From: Staphylotrichum longicolle
Taxonomy: Eukaryota > Ascomycota > Sordariomycetes > Sordariales > Chaetomiaceae
Length of the DNA: 64,000 nucleotides
Reading direction: 5' to 3'
NCBI GenBank assembly: GCA_019096155.1
Contig: JAHCVI010000002.1
Span: 1,364,001 to 1,428,000, forward strand
Shown: one piece after another, positions 44,020 to 55,552 of the stretch
How positions within the stretch are numbered: the stretch's first letter is position 1
Layout of the letters: the number at the start of each line of letters is the position of its first letter
The notes under the pieces: generated by a model
The model's database searches: none
Told to the model about the DNA's origin: nothing
The model's input: only the letters and a program-made list of their open reading frames with translations
Program-made: the position numbers and the translations under genes

Positions 44020-46933
44020 ATGAGCGCGCAGCTCCGTGCAGTCGGGGCCATGGCCTCTCCCCTCGCCCGTCGCGTCACCCCCCGCGCCGTCCGGCACTTC
44101 CACCAGCTCCCGACCGGCGGCATCCAGCGTGCCGAGCTTGCCGCCCGCGGCTTCAGACGGTCGCTGCAGTTTCCCTCCAACGCCTACCACAACGCCGTCA
44201 TCGTGCGCAATGCTTCGTTCGCCCGCCTGCTGCCGAAGCTGGCCCTCAAGTTTGTCAGGATCCCCGCCCTCTTTGGCGGCCTGATGATCGGAACCGTGGG
44301 GTGGATACAGTACCAGGCTATCCGTAAGGCCGACGATAGTAACCATGTCAACGAGTGGTCCTGCTAACGGGAGCAGAGGTCAGCAACTCCGCGCAGGAGA
44401 TGTACGGCAACATGAAGGACACCGTCACGTCCACCGCCTCGAGCCTGTGGGGAGGCGCCAAGGACATCGCCGACCAAACGAAGCGGGGCTGGACCAACAC
44501 GAAGGATCAGTTTGAGATGCCGGAATGGCTCGACAAGATCATGCGCGGGGAGGGCGGATCTGGGTCAGGCAAGGGTGAACAAGGCGGACAGGGCGGGCCG
44601 GAACCGCCCAAGCAGAGCCGGGCTGGGCCCGCCGCAGTCGCCGGAGCCTCTGCAGCCGCGTATGGCCTCGATCAGACCGACGAAGAAGACGAACGGACCC
44701 CCGAGGAGGTCCTGAAGGACGACCACATGATGTACATCACCAAGAGGATGATCGAAATTCGCAACCTCCTTCAGAAGGTCGGCCAGACGAGCACCGTCAC
44801 GCTGCCGTCCATCGTGGTGATTGGCTCGCAGTCGTCTGGGAAGAGCTCTGTACTCGAGGCCATCGTCGGCCACGAGTTCCTGCCCAAGGGGAGCAACATG
44901 ATAACCCGGCGGCCCATCGAGCTCACCCTTGTGAACGATCCCGAAGCGCGAACCGACTATGGCGAGTTTCCGGACCTGGGCCTTACCAAGGTCACCGATT
45001 TCTCACTCATCCAGAAGACTCTGACAGAGCTCAATCAATCCGTGCCCGAGTCTCTGTGTGTCACCGACGACCCTATCCGGCTCACGATTCACTCGCCGAG
45101 GATACCCGATCTGTCGTTGATCGACCTCCCTGGGTACATTCAAGTGGCGGCGGAGAACCAGCCGAGGGAGCTGAAGCGCAAGATCTCGGAGCTGTGCGAC
45201 AAGTATATCCGGGGTCCCAACATCATCCTAGCCATCTCTGCCGCCGACACAGACCTGGCAAACTCGACGGCCCTCCAAGCGAGTCGTAGGGTGGATCCGC
45301 GGGGAGAAAGGACCATTGGCGTCATTACCAAGATGGACCTGGTAGATCCGGAGAAAGGCGTGGCCGTCTTGTCTGACCGGCAATATCCCCTCCGGCTGGG
45401 TTATGTTGGAGTCATCTCGAAGTTGCCTGCACAAACGGGCCTGTTCCGGAGAGAAACCAGCAACCTCTTGGCGGGCATTAACAGGAACGAAAAGTCGTAT
45501 TTCAACTCATACCCATCCCAGTTCGGACCGGATTCGGGGGTAAACACCGGCACCATCACGCTCCGGAAGAAGCTTATGCAGGTGCTGGAGCAGCAGATGT
45601 CCTCGAGGCTGCAAGAGACAACCGAGTCCATCCAGCGGGAGCTCGAGGAGACCACATATCAATTCAAGGTCCAGTACAACGAGCAGCCCATGAGCGCCGA
45701 GGCGTACCTGGCAGCGAGCCTGGATGATTTCAAGCATCAGTTCCACAGCTTTACCTCATCCTTCGGTCGACCCCAGTTGCAGGAGCTGCTTAAGGACGCA
45801 TTAGACCAAAAGGTCCTCGACCAGCTTGCCGCCAGGTACTGGAACCGGCCGGTTGAAGATCTGTCTGTTGCCCCTCACGAGCCAGACACCATTGCCGACC
45901 TGCCAAACGCCGACCCGAAGTCGCCCTATTGGCATCGGCAGCTCGACACGGCCTGCTCCGGTCTGACCCGGCTCGGCGTGGGCCGTCTGGCAGCCACGGT
46001 GGCTGCCACGGCTGTCCAAAGCAACATTGACAAGCTCCTTGACAAGTCCTCCTTCGCAAAGCACCCATCTGCCCGCAAAGTCGTGAGCGAAGCGGCATCC
46101 ACCGTACTAGCAGATCGGTCATATGCCACAAGCGACGGCATCGAGATCTCCCTCAAGCCGTACAAGTTCGACCCCGACATCCAGCCCCACGAGTGGGCCC
46201 AAGGCAGGGACCACGTTGTTGGCGTGCTCCAGGGCGAGCTCACCCAGTGCCAAGCCGCCATGAAGAGCCTCGAGGGCTCCGTCGGCGGGCGCAAGAAGCT
46301 CAAAGAGGTCATGTCCTTTGTCGACAAGGCGCGCAGGGGCGAGGTGATCGTCGAGGGCGACCACCCGAGCGGAGCAGGCGGGTTCAGCGCTGCCCTCCTC
46401 GCACGAGGTAAATTGGCCCCTTCATCCCTTTCCCCCAAGTCATCCGAGAGAATAAATGCTCACAAAAACACGCAGGCCGAGAAGCCGTCTTCCTCCGCGA
46501 CCGCGCCGACATCATCAACATGCGCATCGCCGCCGCCAAGTCGCGCAAGTGCAAGGCGCTCGAGAACCGGTACTACTGCCCCGAGGTCTTCCTCGACGCC
46601 GTCGCCACCAAGCTCGCCCAGACGGCCGTCCTCTTCCTCAACGTCGAGATGCTCAACGACTTTTACTCGCGCTTCCCCCGCGAGGTCGAGGCCAAGCTCC
46701 ACGAGCACATGGCGCAGGGCGGCCTCGAGCGCTTCGCCCGCGAGGACCCCAAGGTCCGCCGCCACCTGGACCTGATCCACCGCAAGGAGCTGCTCGAGCT
46801 GGTGCTGGCCAAGATTGAGGACCTGCACCGGTTCGGGGGGCCGGGGGCCGGCGGGAGCGGCGGGGCGGGCAAGGTTGGGGGTGCGCAGGGGGACATGGGG
46901 AAGAGGATGGGGCGGAGGTCGATTTTGTTCTAA
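44020..46933 (+). CDS. MGM1: Mitochondrial dynamin-like GTPase Mgm1 (OPA1 homologue)
   Basis: Three exons (44020-44323, 44377-46407, 46476-46933), introns of 53 and 68 nt (donors GTAAGG and GTAAAT; branch CTAAC in the first), 930 aa. Mgm1 drives inner-membrane fusion and cristae shape. An Arg-rich mitochondrial targeting sequence (first about 60 residues) is followed by a membrane segment (ALFGGLMIGTVGWIQYQAI, about 80-100) and a second weakly hydrophobic stretch where rhomboid cleavage occurs in the family. The dynamin GTPase has G1 GSQSSGKSS (251-259), G3 DLPG (351-354) and G4 TKMD (419-422). The middle, membrane-binding and GED-like regions follow to a Gly-rich end. A Gly/Ser-rich spacer with an acidic TDEEDE patch lies before the GTPase. 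Spliced frames join without gaps. Confidence 0.95.
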
Positions 46934-47624
46934 GATTTTTCTTGGAGTGGAGATGGGGAGGGGCGGTTTTGCATAGAAGTACATAGTTGGCTTTGATATG
47001 GGAGGGTTGGCGGGCGTTTGGAGTGTCTTGGTGGAGGTTGGGATGGGTGTTGGCGGCAGCGGCTTAACTTTCGTTCCTCTCCTTTTTATTTTGTTGTTGT
47101 ATCTGTGGGCTTGGGTTGGCTTTGTTAGACTGAATGGGCAAGGTAGATGTGTAAACTAAATTGCTCGGAATACCCCTCTCGAGTCGATAAGAAAGAGCAC
47201 GTCCCTTTAAAAGCTTGGTGTTGGTTGATTTTCCCAAATTCTTGTCTAGTCATCGTTCGCAGCAAACGCCCATGCATGTATGCATGCATGCATGCCTGCA
47301 CCAACTGTGTCGGCCCAAACGAGCAAAAAAGATACGCCTCAAATGGATTGTTTTTGTCATATCCCTTCCGTTCCCGCCTTTTATCCTTGCCCAACCATAC
47401 ATACATAGACAGACAGAGCGAAAATATGCGGAATGATTATAACACAACCGGCGAAATGGCAAACCATCACTACATCGGGCTCCCTGGCCCCTCCATCCTC
47501 AAGCCGCCACCTCATGCCCTTCTCCTTAGCCAACTCCCTCGATCCAAGCCAACTAACCACCATAGCATATTCAACAACCCCCTTCCAGGCGAGCCATGAA
47601 CGCGTGCTGGGCTAGGCTTTGAAT
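46934..47624. other. Convergent intergenic region
   Basis: About 690 bp between MGM1 and the Irc22-type gene, tail to tail. It has a TGCA-rich simple repeat at 47271-47296 (GCATGCATGC-type) and no supported gene. Confidence 0.5.
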
Positions 47625-48616
47625 TTATTTCGCCTTGCCGCTGGCGCCGCTCTTGACGCGGCGCGCGACGGGGCGGTTGATGTGGTGGTTGGGGATCCAG
47701 CTCTCGTCGTAGCTCTTGCCGTCGCCGCCGCTCGTGGCGCCCGCCGACTCGGAACCGGACAGGGGCTCAACCTCGACCACGGCGCGGCGGGCGGTCTTCT
47801 TGCCGCCGGCGTGGGTCTTGGCGGTGCGGGCCTGCGGGAAGAGCGCCTCGATCCAGGTCTTATAGACAAAGTAGAGGGTCGCGCCGAAGACGCCGGTCAG
47901 GAAGAGGTAGAGGAAGATGCTGCGGTTGGGGAAAACGGGACGGTTAGTTGGTGTTGGTTTTGTGGGGTTGTAGGGTGGGGTGCGGGGGGGGAGCTTACAT
48001 TTGGGGGTCGAAGAGGCTGGTGGGAGGCTCGACGATGCTCGCAGGACCGCTGTGGGCCTGGACCTGGAAGATCTGGTTCGTGGCCGAGTTGCTGATGATG
48101 GCGACCAACTCGACGATGACGTCCTGGGGCATCATGTCGAGGACGAACTGGAAGGGCAGCTGGTGCTTCTCGCCGGCGGGGATCGAGACGTCGTACCGGA
48201 CGGCAGTCAGGTTGCGGAGAATAGCGGCGGATGCGGGGGCGTCCTCAGGCAGCGGCTTGGTGGTCTTGAGCATGCCACCGACGAAGGCGACGTCAATTGG
48301 CGACTCCTCGTGGTTGGTGATCTCGATCAGGGCCTTGGCGACACGGCCATTGACGATCTTGACGCCGAAGATGTCGGCATCAGGAAAGGTCGTCTCAATA
48401 TCGGCCTTGAGCTCGGGCTGCTCGACGGGCACCGAGGTGATGGGCTCGGCGTCGACCTGGGGCGGGTTGCGCGTGAGCAATTGCAGTCTCGATGCTCCGG
48501 AGAGCGAAAAAGGGGGTGGTGGCCATGATGCAGCGGCAACTTACATCTTCGGCGGCGAAGGCCGTCGCAGCGCGCAGCGCGAGCAGGGCGAGAGAAGACC
48601 ACTTGAAGTTGACCAT
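47625..48616 (-). CDS. IRC22: ER membrane protein Irc22 / TRAP-alpha-like
   Basis: Three exons (48616-48545, 48456-47999, 47919-47625), introns of 88 and 79 nt (donors GTAAGT and GTAAGC), 274 aa. A cleavable signal peptide (LALLALRAATAFA, residues 1-22) is followed by a luminal domain (about 24-175) with DIFGVKIVNGR, NHEESPIDVAFVGG and VRYDVSIPAGE, then one membrane span starting at about residue 177 (IIFLYLFLTGVFGATLYFVY). The basic cytosolic tail begins KTWIEALFPQARTAK. The layout equals the alpha subunit of the translocon-associated protein complex, which aids signal-sequence-dependent import at Sec61. Fungal Irc22 is the assigned counterpart. Confidence 0.9.
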
Positions 48617-51600
48617 TGTGCCGGATTCCGAAGAGAAAGGGGGTGATGATGATGGGGGGAAGGAAAGGCGAGCAGATGGGAGTTCTGGCGAAAGATCCGG
48701 ATCCCAGCTGGAGCTTTGGAGGAATCGATGTCGTAAAAACGTGGTGTGTGCAATCTGGCAACTGGACTAGCGCCCCAGCTCGTGTGGTTCGTGCTCAAGC
48801 TGCCAGGGGCTGGTGTGGCGCCTACCCCAAATATTCACATATCGGGTTCAGGCCCACTGTGTGGGTTATCGGGGCCTGCGATGCGGGCCTTGCCAGACTC
48901 GGGACAATGGAAGAGCTCAGGTTCCTCCCTCACACGGAGGCATCTGGAAGTTGGAAACTCAGGTATCGCTTTAAAGTTTTTGCTGCCGCCCAGAATCATC
49001 TCACATTGCTTATCGACAAGGTCATTTCCAAGGTGAGACTTGGAACCAAGGTTGCTACGAAATCCGCACCTGCTTCCAGCGTGACACCTGAGAGTTAGAA
49101 GGAAGTTGTCGATGCCTCAACGGCCCGATCTCTCTCCCTCTCTCGCATCACCTCTAGATCGTGCAACACCCGCCACAAGCCGTTGTGGCCTTGACTTTGT
49201 TGTATGATAAACTTCTTCGTCATCATCAGCTCACGTCATGATCGCCGTCTGTGTTGAGACTGGGTGCTGAGCGAGGCGAGCACAAGGCGAGACAGTGGAG
49301 CGAGTGGCTTGCTGAATAAGAGGCTGTCATCAACATGCTCGGCGAGCTAGACCTGGACTTTTGAGGCGGACGAGACAAGGAGGCTTGTTCGCGCCTAGAG
49401 GTTTCTCGCGACGATGCCCGAGAATGGTAGCGTCATTGCAGCTGCACATCCATTGGAATTGTGTGCTTCCCAGATCGTGCCTTGGACAAACCTCTCTTCG
49501 TACTTGGGGCCGATAAAAGTTCCTTGATGTCAGCCAGCTGTGGTTTTGATCGTAGGGATCAAGCCGTCCAGCTTCTTCGTATGGGCTGTCCTCAGCAGCT
49601 CTTACCAAGGAAGAAATATCCTTTGGCTTCGTTCTTGGGGAGCATTTCCCAAGTAAAAAAAGTGTGCAGATCAAGTCACAGTGAGTTGCCAATATACTAC
49701 GGCGACTGGAGGCGTCGTTTGCCTATCTCCGGCTAGTATCGGTGGCGCGGGAGTCCCTGAGACAGCGGCTGGGGACATTCTTCAAGCGCGAGGCTCGAAC
49801 GGGCAAGCCCTGCATCCGGAGGAGGGTGCCAACGGCTGCCGATCCCGGGTCTCAGTTATGAAGTCCTGTTGTTGATTCATCCCGAGAATCTGGTTGATCC
49901 CTGTCCGTGTAACCAGCCTCACGACGTGATCTGACAGGGAGCGAGCTGCACCTCCAGGGGCTCGGTTGCATACGAAGCTCCTTCCTGATGCTCGGGCACC
50001 ACTGTCGTCTATGCAGCGGGCAGTAGATGCTTCACGTCACGCGCAGATGTACGAGGTGCAGCAACCTGGAGCGGCAAGCCATCGGAGCTGACGGCCATGT
50101 CGGAGACTTAAGGTAACATCGAGGGCCGATTATGAGCCACAATCCTCGTTCTCAGCAAGGCAGGGTCACGGGTGGAGGATCCCGCTAATGTCAAGTCTAG
50201 AATTTCCGGGTGTCCTGGTCGATGAGGCAGGACGGGAGCTTACCACTCTGCCTGCCTGTGGGGGTGGTTATTGGCGGCAGTCTCGTCCCGGCGGCAAAGG
50301 GACGGAATCTGGAAGGTGCGTGTAGCTCCAGATGCTGCGGCAGACCACGGGAGCTGGGCACTCTCGGCACCCCGGCTCCAGACCCCGAGTTGCGGGGGCT
50401 GGCATCTCCACCACCGCCGTTGAGAGGGCGTTGCAGCATCTCGAAAGTACTTGTAAGGGCAGAATCCTCTTCCGAGTCCCAATGCCTGATCGGGGAGTCG
50501 CCGAAGCCAGAAAGGGCAGGAACGCGCCCTCTGTGGTCCACAGGTGATGTTGGGAATACCAGGCACCTGCACAGGAAACAGGATACGCACCTCACTTTCA
50601 CTGCCTCGAGAGTCGAGACTGCATCATCACTTGTCTCCACTAGTGTCGTAAAAGAGGATCGCGGTATCCATATTCCATGCGTGCCATGGTCACCCGCATC
50701 GGGTGGGTATACGCGGTTGCAACACAAGCATCTGTGCAGCCTGCAAAAGTTGAGATGAGAGGAGTCGGGAACTTGACCCCCATCACGGCCTCGCCTAGCG
50801 CGTGCGATCGGACGACTAGCGAGGCCCAACGACAGGGCAGCCAGAATTTGAGGCGGTGGGACTCACCCTGATATTTGATGATCTCGCCAGCTGCCGCTCC
50901 ACAGGCCGTTCTCGTTGCGAACACGACGGACCCAGCTCCGGGCCGCCAACCATGTGAGACCCGACAGGAATCAGGAGCCTAGGTATGGATATGGCGGCTG
51001 TAGGCCGTTGTTAGGCGGTGCCGGCAGCGCAGACAGCGCGACCTGGAACCCCAACCCCCATCTTCTTCCCTGTGCAAGGTAAGGTAATGAAATGCTAGAC
51101 GACACCTGTCAAGCTGAACAAATTCCACCGATCGGCCGAGCCGCCCACTGTCCACGGCCCGGATAGTGATGCCGGGAGCATTCCAGTGAGCCTCGTTCCC
51201 CGCCTTATCGCTTAAGGTACCTTATCGGAGGCCGTCTTCTGGGCGGCAGCCCCGGAGAGTTCTAGACGCTGTCGGCACGATACCAAGAGAGTCGACCAAG
51301 ACTGCGCATCGCCCCGCCCCGTCTCAGCTTCCAGGAACGGGCTGTTCTGCCGAGATTTCCAGTGAGCAAGGAAAGCAGAAACGCATCCGACAGGCGGAAG
51401 AAAACAGGGAAAGTTCCAGGAGTACAGGCCACCTCCTGGTCAGGACACCAGGGCAGGATACAGCAAGTACGGAGTATGTACCCAGTCTTCCCATGATCGC
51501 CATCAGAGGGTTTCCACCGCTCGGACTGGCTGCCCTGAAATGGAATGACGAGGGAAAACCTCGGGCTACTTGTTAGCATCGCCGTCATTCTTCACCGAGG

Positions 51601-53406
51601 TGCGATGATGAAGCTACTCCCCATGCTTCCGAGGCTGATAAGCGGTTTTTGCTCGCAGGCTTTCCATCAGTGTAACCTGGAGCTCTGGGAATACATTCAT
51701 CCCTGACCAAATCGGGCGCGTCGGCCCGTTGCCACAGGACAGGGCGAAGCTGAACCTGCCGCGCTCGCGACTTGCACAGTCAACGAACATCTGACGTCGG
51801 CAGTTGGCGCCCCAGATTGCTTAATGCCAGAGGCCACAAGCAGAGAAGAAGGGTGGCGATCCCTAACTTTGTACTTGGTAGTTGCACCAGTCAAAAATGT
51901 CACAACGTCGGACCACGCATGGCGACGCAATGCAAGCCCTCAGAACCCCCCTGCAACAGCCCTGTAATAAGGTAGGTAACTGCGATGCTTGATCGGGCCG
52001 GCAGCAAACACTTGCAGGCCAGCCCCCATGCGCTGCTGACTCAACGCAGCAAGGCCGTCGTCTTGAACTGTGAGGACCGAGAAAGCTGAGTCGCACGCGT
52101 CGGCATGTTGAAATGCCATCCTGGACTTGGAGACGCAACACTTGCAGCATTCCCCCCTTGCTAGGTGGGAGAGGCGGGGACCCGTGGAAGAGCTCGACCA
52201 GGATCTTGATTTGCGCCCAGACTCTGGACCCTTGCCAAGAGGCCAGGGCCTCTCCAGCTCCATGGGAACGACCCGCACAAACGAGCGTTCTCGAGCGGAA
52301 AAATTGTGGGTTCCCGCTGTGGTCGGTTGGTTGCCGCCGAAAGGCTCGCTGCGTCCAAGTTTCGCCTACCAACAAGCGATCGCTCTGTGGCCGGCTTCGA
52401 TTGGCCGTGCTCCCAAATGCGACCAAGATCGCCTTCGAGTAACTATCCCTGCCCGCCTGGTCTCCCATCCCTCCCAGTTCTATTCTTCCTATTTTTCTAC
52501 CTAGGAGGTCCTTCGGAGAGAGCAGCTGCCTCCGGCAGCGTGGCCTGCGCACCTTAAGGGAACGGCGAATGCGCCGATTGGGCCTCTGAGGCTTCGAGGG
52601 GCATTCCGATGGCCGCGTCGCTCAGCCCTTTTTGCGATCGAGTTTCGGAACTGAGATCGCAGCTTAGCGCGTTCCCCCCCTGGTCCCTGCTCGCCTGCTC
52701 CCCCCTGGGATCGTGTGCATGGGTCACTCATCACCACCTGGCTTGCGATCGTCGTCCCCGCAACACTAGCAAACCAGGCTATGGGTTTTGCATGCCCCGA
52801 GCTGCCGAGCATGCCCATCAGACAAAAGGGTTCAGCTGCGTTCTGCAATGACATCCTCAACCTTGCCGTCCCACCGGGTCCGTGGATGGCCTTGTCTTGG
52901 TCTCTTGGTCTCTTGGGCTCTTGGCTGTTGGCGCCCGTGCCGACGACACATGCTGGTCCCTGGCGACTGGGGTCTTGCCCACGGGCGGACTCTTGCACAT
53001 CATCCCAAGGCTTCCTTCAGACCATTCCGGGAATACAAAGCTATATAACACACCCTTTGCCCTCGTATGATCTGATCATGCCATGGTTCCGCCTCAATTA
53101 GCGTCGTCCTTTCCCGCGGAAGTGTAACGGCGCTCCACCGTCTCGGTTTCGGTCTTCATCCGGCTTGGGCGCTCAACACCACGGGGAACCCAGTACGTAA
53201 CATCCATCTCTCCGTTGCCGAGGATCCTCGACCGGGAAGCAAGGCCCTAAAACGGCGGGCCGTCGCCGAGTCTGGAACCCGGCGGACGGTTTGGGCCATG
53301 CTTCTCCCATCACTGGGCTACAACCCCGGACTAATAGTTAAGAGCAGCCGCACCAAAACTCTACTTCGGGAAAGTCTGGCACCGATCAGCGCCCTAGCCA
53401 GGAACC
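48617..53406. other. Gene-poor region, 4.8 kb
   Basis: The longest stretch without a supported gene. Composition is close to that of the rest of the window. Open frames up to about 210 codons (for example 50197-50829 minus) show no domain, signal or conserved pattern. Short palindromic and repeated motifs occur, such as CCTTATCG twice around TAAGGTACCTTA at 51203-51227. No transposon ends or tRNA were found. The left part presumably contains the IRC22 promoter. Confidence 0.5.
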
Positions 53407-54495
53407 ATGGCGGCGGCTCATCCATTTGACCACCCTTTCGAAGAGGAACAGGTACATACACTCCTCCTAGCGGCCGACACCGGGGCCTCAACCGACCACA
53501 CACCGGAATCACCATCAAACCGCATGCTAGATATCTAACCGAAAACTACAGCCTTTCCTCGACGGCCAGTTTGACATCTTCGACTGGTACCCCTACTTCC
53601 AGTCCTGCGTCCGCTACTTTCTCGAGCACGCGCAGTTCAACGGCCCCGTCCAGGCCCTCGCCGCCTTCATCAACATCCAACTGCCCTTCCAAAAACCTCA
53701 GACCGCCGCGCTCCTCGCGCGCTCCTCACCCTCCCCAGGGCCCGTCCCAGGACCCCCCTTTGGCGGCGGCGGCGGCGGTAGCGGCGGAGGCGGCAGCAAC
53801 AGCGGCCTGTCCCCGGGCTCGGCACCACCGCCGCCGCACCACCAGCTCCCGCACCAGCACCAGCACGCCCACACCTCGCTGCAGCCGTACATCCGCCGGC
53901 TGGTCGCGACGGGGTTCGACTTCCCCGCGGTGCTGCACGGGTTCTTTGGGGACGACTGGGAGCTGGGCATCCGGCCCATGCACGAGCAGGAGCGGCGGAA
54001 TTTTCTCTTTGCCGCCAAGAGCAGCAGCTGGCTCGAGGTCAAGCGCGCGTACGACATGGGCGTCGACGAGACGATCCCCTTCCTCAAGCCGCTCAAGAAC
54101 GTCAGCGAGGGCGAGATTGTGGCGGCCGAGGCGGGTTGGAGCGAGTGGTTGGCTATGCAGGACTGGTAAGGCTACGTTGGTTTTTTCTTCTTCTTTTCTG
54201 AGTGGCAATGATAAACCTCCCTTTTGGCTGTCCAGTGGCGGCCATGGTGGACCTTTTTGGCCTTTTTTGAAAAATGGGGGAAGAAGGCAGGGAAAGGAGC
54301 GGTGATTTTGGGGGCATTGACTGTCTGATCACACCATTCTGTTTTCAAAACCGAAAGAAGGCGGGTGTTGACGAATCATCTTTACACAGGATGCTCGGAC
54401 CGAGATCGGTTGAGGTACGCGGGGGCGGAGGAGGAGGAGGAGCTGGTGAGTCGTCGACTGGGAAAAGAGTGAGGATCAAGCGCGAGGAGGACTGA
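53407..54495 (+). CDS. Conserved-looking fungal protein of unknown function
   Basis: Three exons (53407-53451, 53552-54165, 54390-54495), introns of 100 nt (donor GTACAT) and 224 nt (donor GTAAGG, acceptor TTACACAG), 254 aa. I do not recognise the family. The N-terminal half has an aromatic-rich segment (FDIFDWYPYFQSCVRYFLEH) and NIQLPFQK, followed by a Gly/Ser/Pro/His low-complexity linker. A second folded-looking block runs YIRRLVATGFDFPAVLHGFFGDDWELG, AKSSSWLEVKRAYDMGV and WSEWLAMQDWMLGPRSVEV. The C-terminus is poly-Gly then KRVRIKREED, which could act as a nuclear localisation signal. No signal peptide or membrane segment is present. The exon phases agree throughout, which supports the model even without homology. 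Confidence 0.72.
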
Positions 54496-55552
54496 GCACC
54501 TTAATGGAGTTGCAACAATTGCGGTTGTTGGTTGGGCGTCAAGCGGTTCATTTTGGCTGGACGGTGAGATACCCCTGAAGACGGCGATTTGGATCTTTTT
54601 GTTTCGTTTTTGCATTGGGCCCTGGATGGCTGGGAGTTTGCCGGTGTGGGAGCCTTTTTCTGTATTATCTTGTAGAGCATATACGTGGGTTTGGGGCTTG
54701 GTTGGGCCGTTGCTGCTTGCCGCAACAGCTACGGTAATGGTGGGCGAGAAGGCTATGAACTGAATGAGAGCTTCCGGGGAGGTGTGTGTTCAGGTGTCCT
54801 GCTCAAGGCTGGGGATTCTGGAACTAGGCCGGAGCAAGGTGGAATGGGAAGAACTGTCCCCGACAGTTTTCCAGGGTATTCAACTACGACAACAATTTCC
54901 ATCCCGTGTTTTTCCTGACACGCCCCCATGCATCACAAGCGAGAAGTGCTGATGCAAGGTGCCATGATGTTCAAACTTTCAAACCACAAAGCTAACAGTG
55001 CGTGTTTGAAAAGTATTTCGTTCACCTGACCCGACCTTGCGGCTCTCGGGTGGCCAACGACTGTACTTGGCCATTCTCCTTCTTTTGAGTTCACAGATGG
55101 AAAAAAAAGAGGAAAAAAAGCAGGACATATAAACGAGACTTAAGGTTATACTTGGTGTGGTGTGATCGACTGAACAATCCAGGGTAAATTACGGTATTTT
55201 ATGCAACAAGACAGGTGTTGAGGCACACTGTTTTGAGGACCCCGTCAATCCAAGTTCGAACCCCCCTGCTCCCTGGCGCCCCACTCTTTGTTGCAGCTCG
55301 GCTGCGGCCGAACGGCCTTGAACTTAAACTCCAGGTATTCCTACGCAATCATCGCGACCATCATCTCAACCTGCATACTACCTCCCTACGCGCTGCTTAG
55401 ATATAAAACACAAACCCCGAAACCCGACGTCCCGTTCCTCCTCCCTCGGCGATTTATTACGACCATGTAACACCCATTTACATCACCTCTCTCCTCATTT
55501 TTCAACGCTTGCGCACACCCTCGTTCCTCGGCCATCCTTCAATGCACCGACC
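54496..55552. other. Intergenic, promoter of MED5
   Basis: About 1.06 kb between tandem plus-strand genes, with no coding content recognised. A GTTCGAACC sequence at 55256 is not part of a tRNA fold. Confidence 0.45.

Noticed and set aside
50197..50829. 210-codon frame in the gene-poor block
   Set aside because: No ATG-supported domain content, no signal or membrane segment, overlaps frames on the other strand, no splice logic.
55250..55275. GTTCGAACCCC, resembling a tRNA T arm
   Set aside because: The five bases before the loop do not pair with those after it, and no cloverleaf forms.
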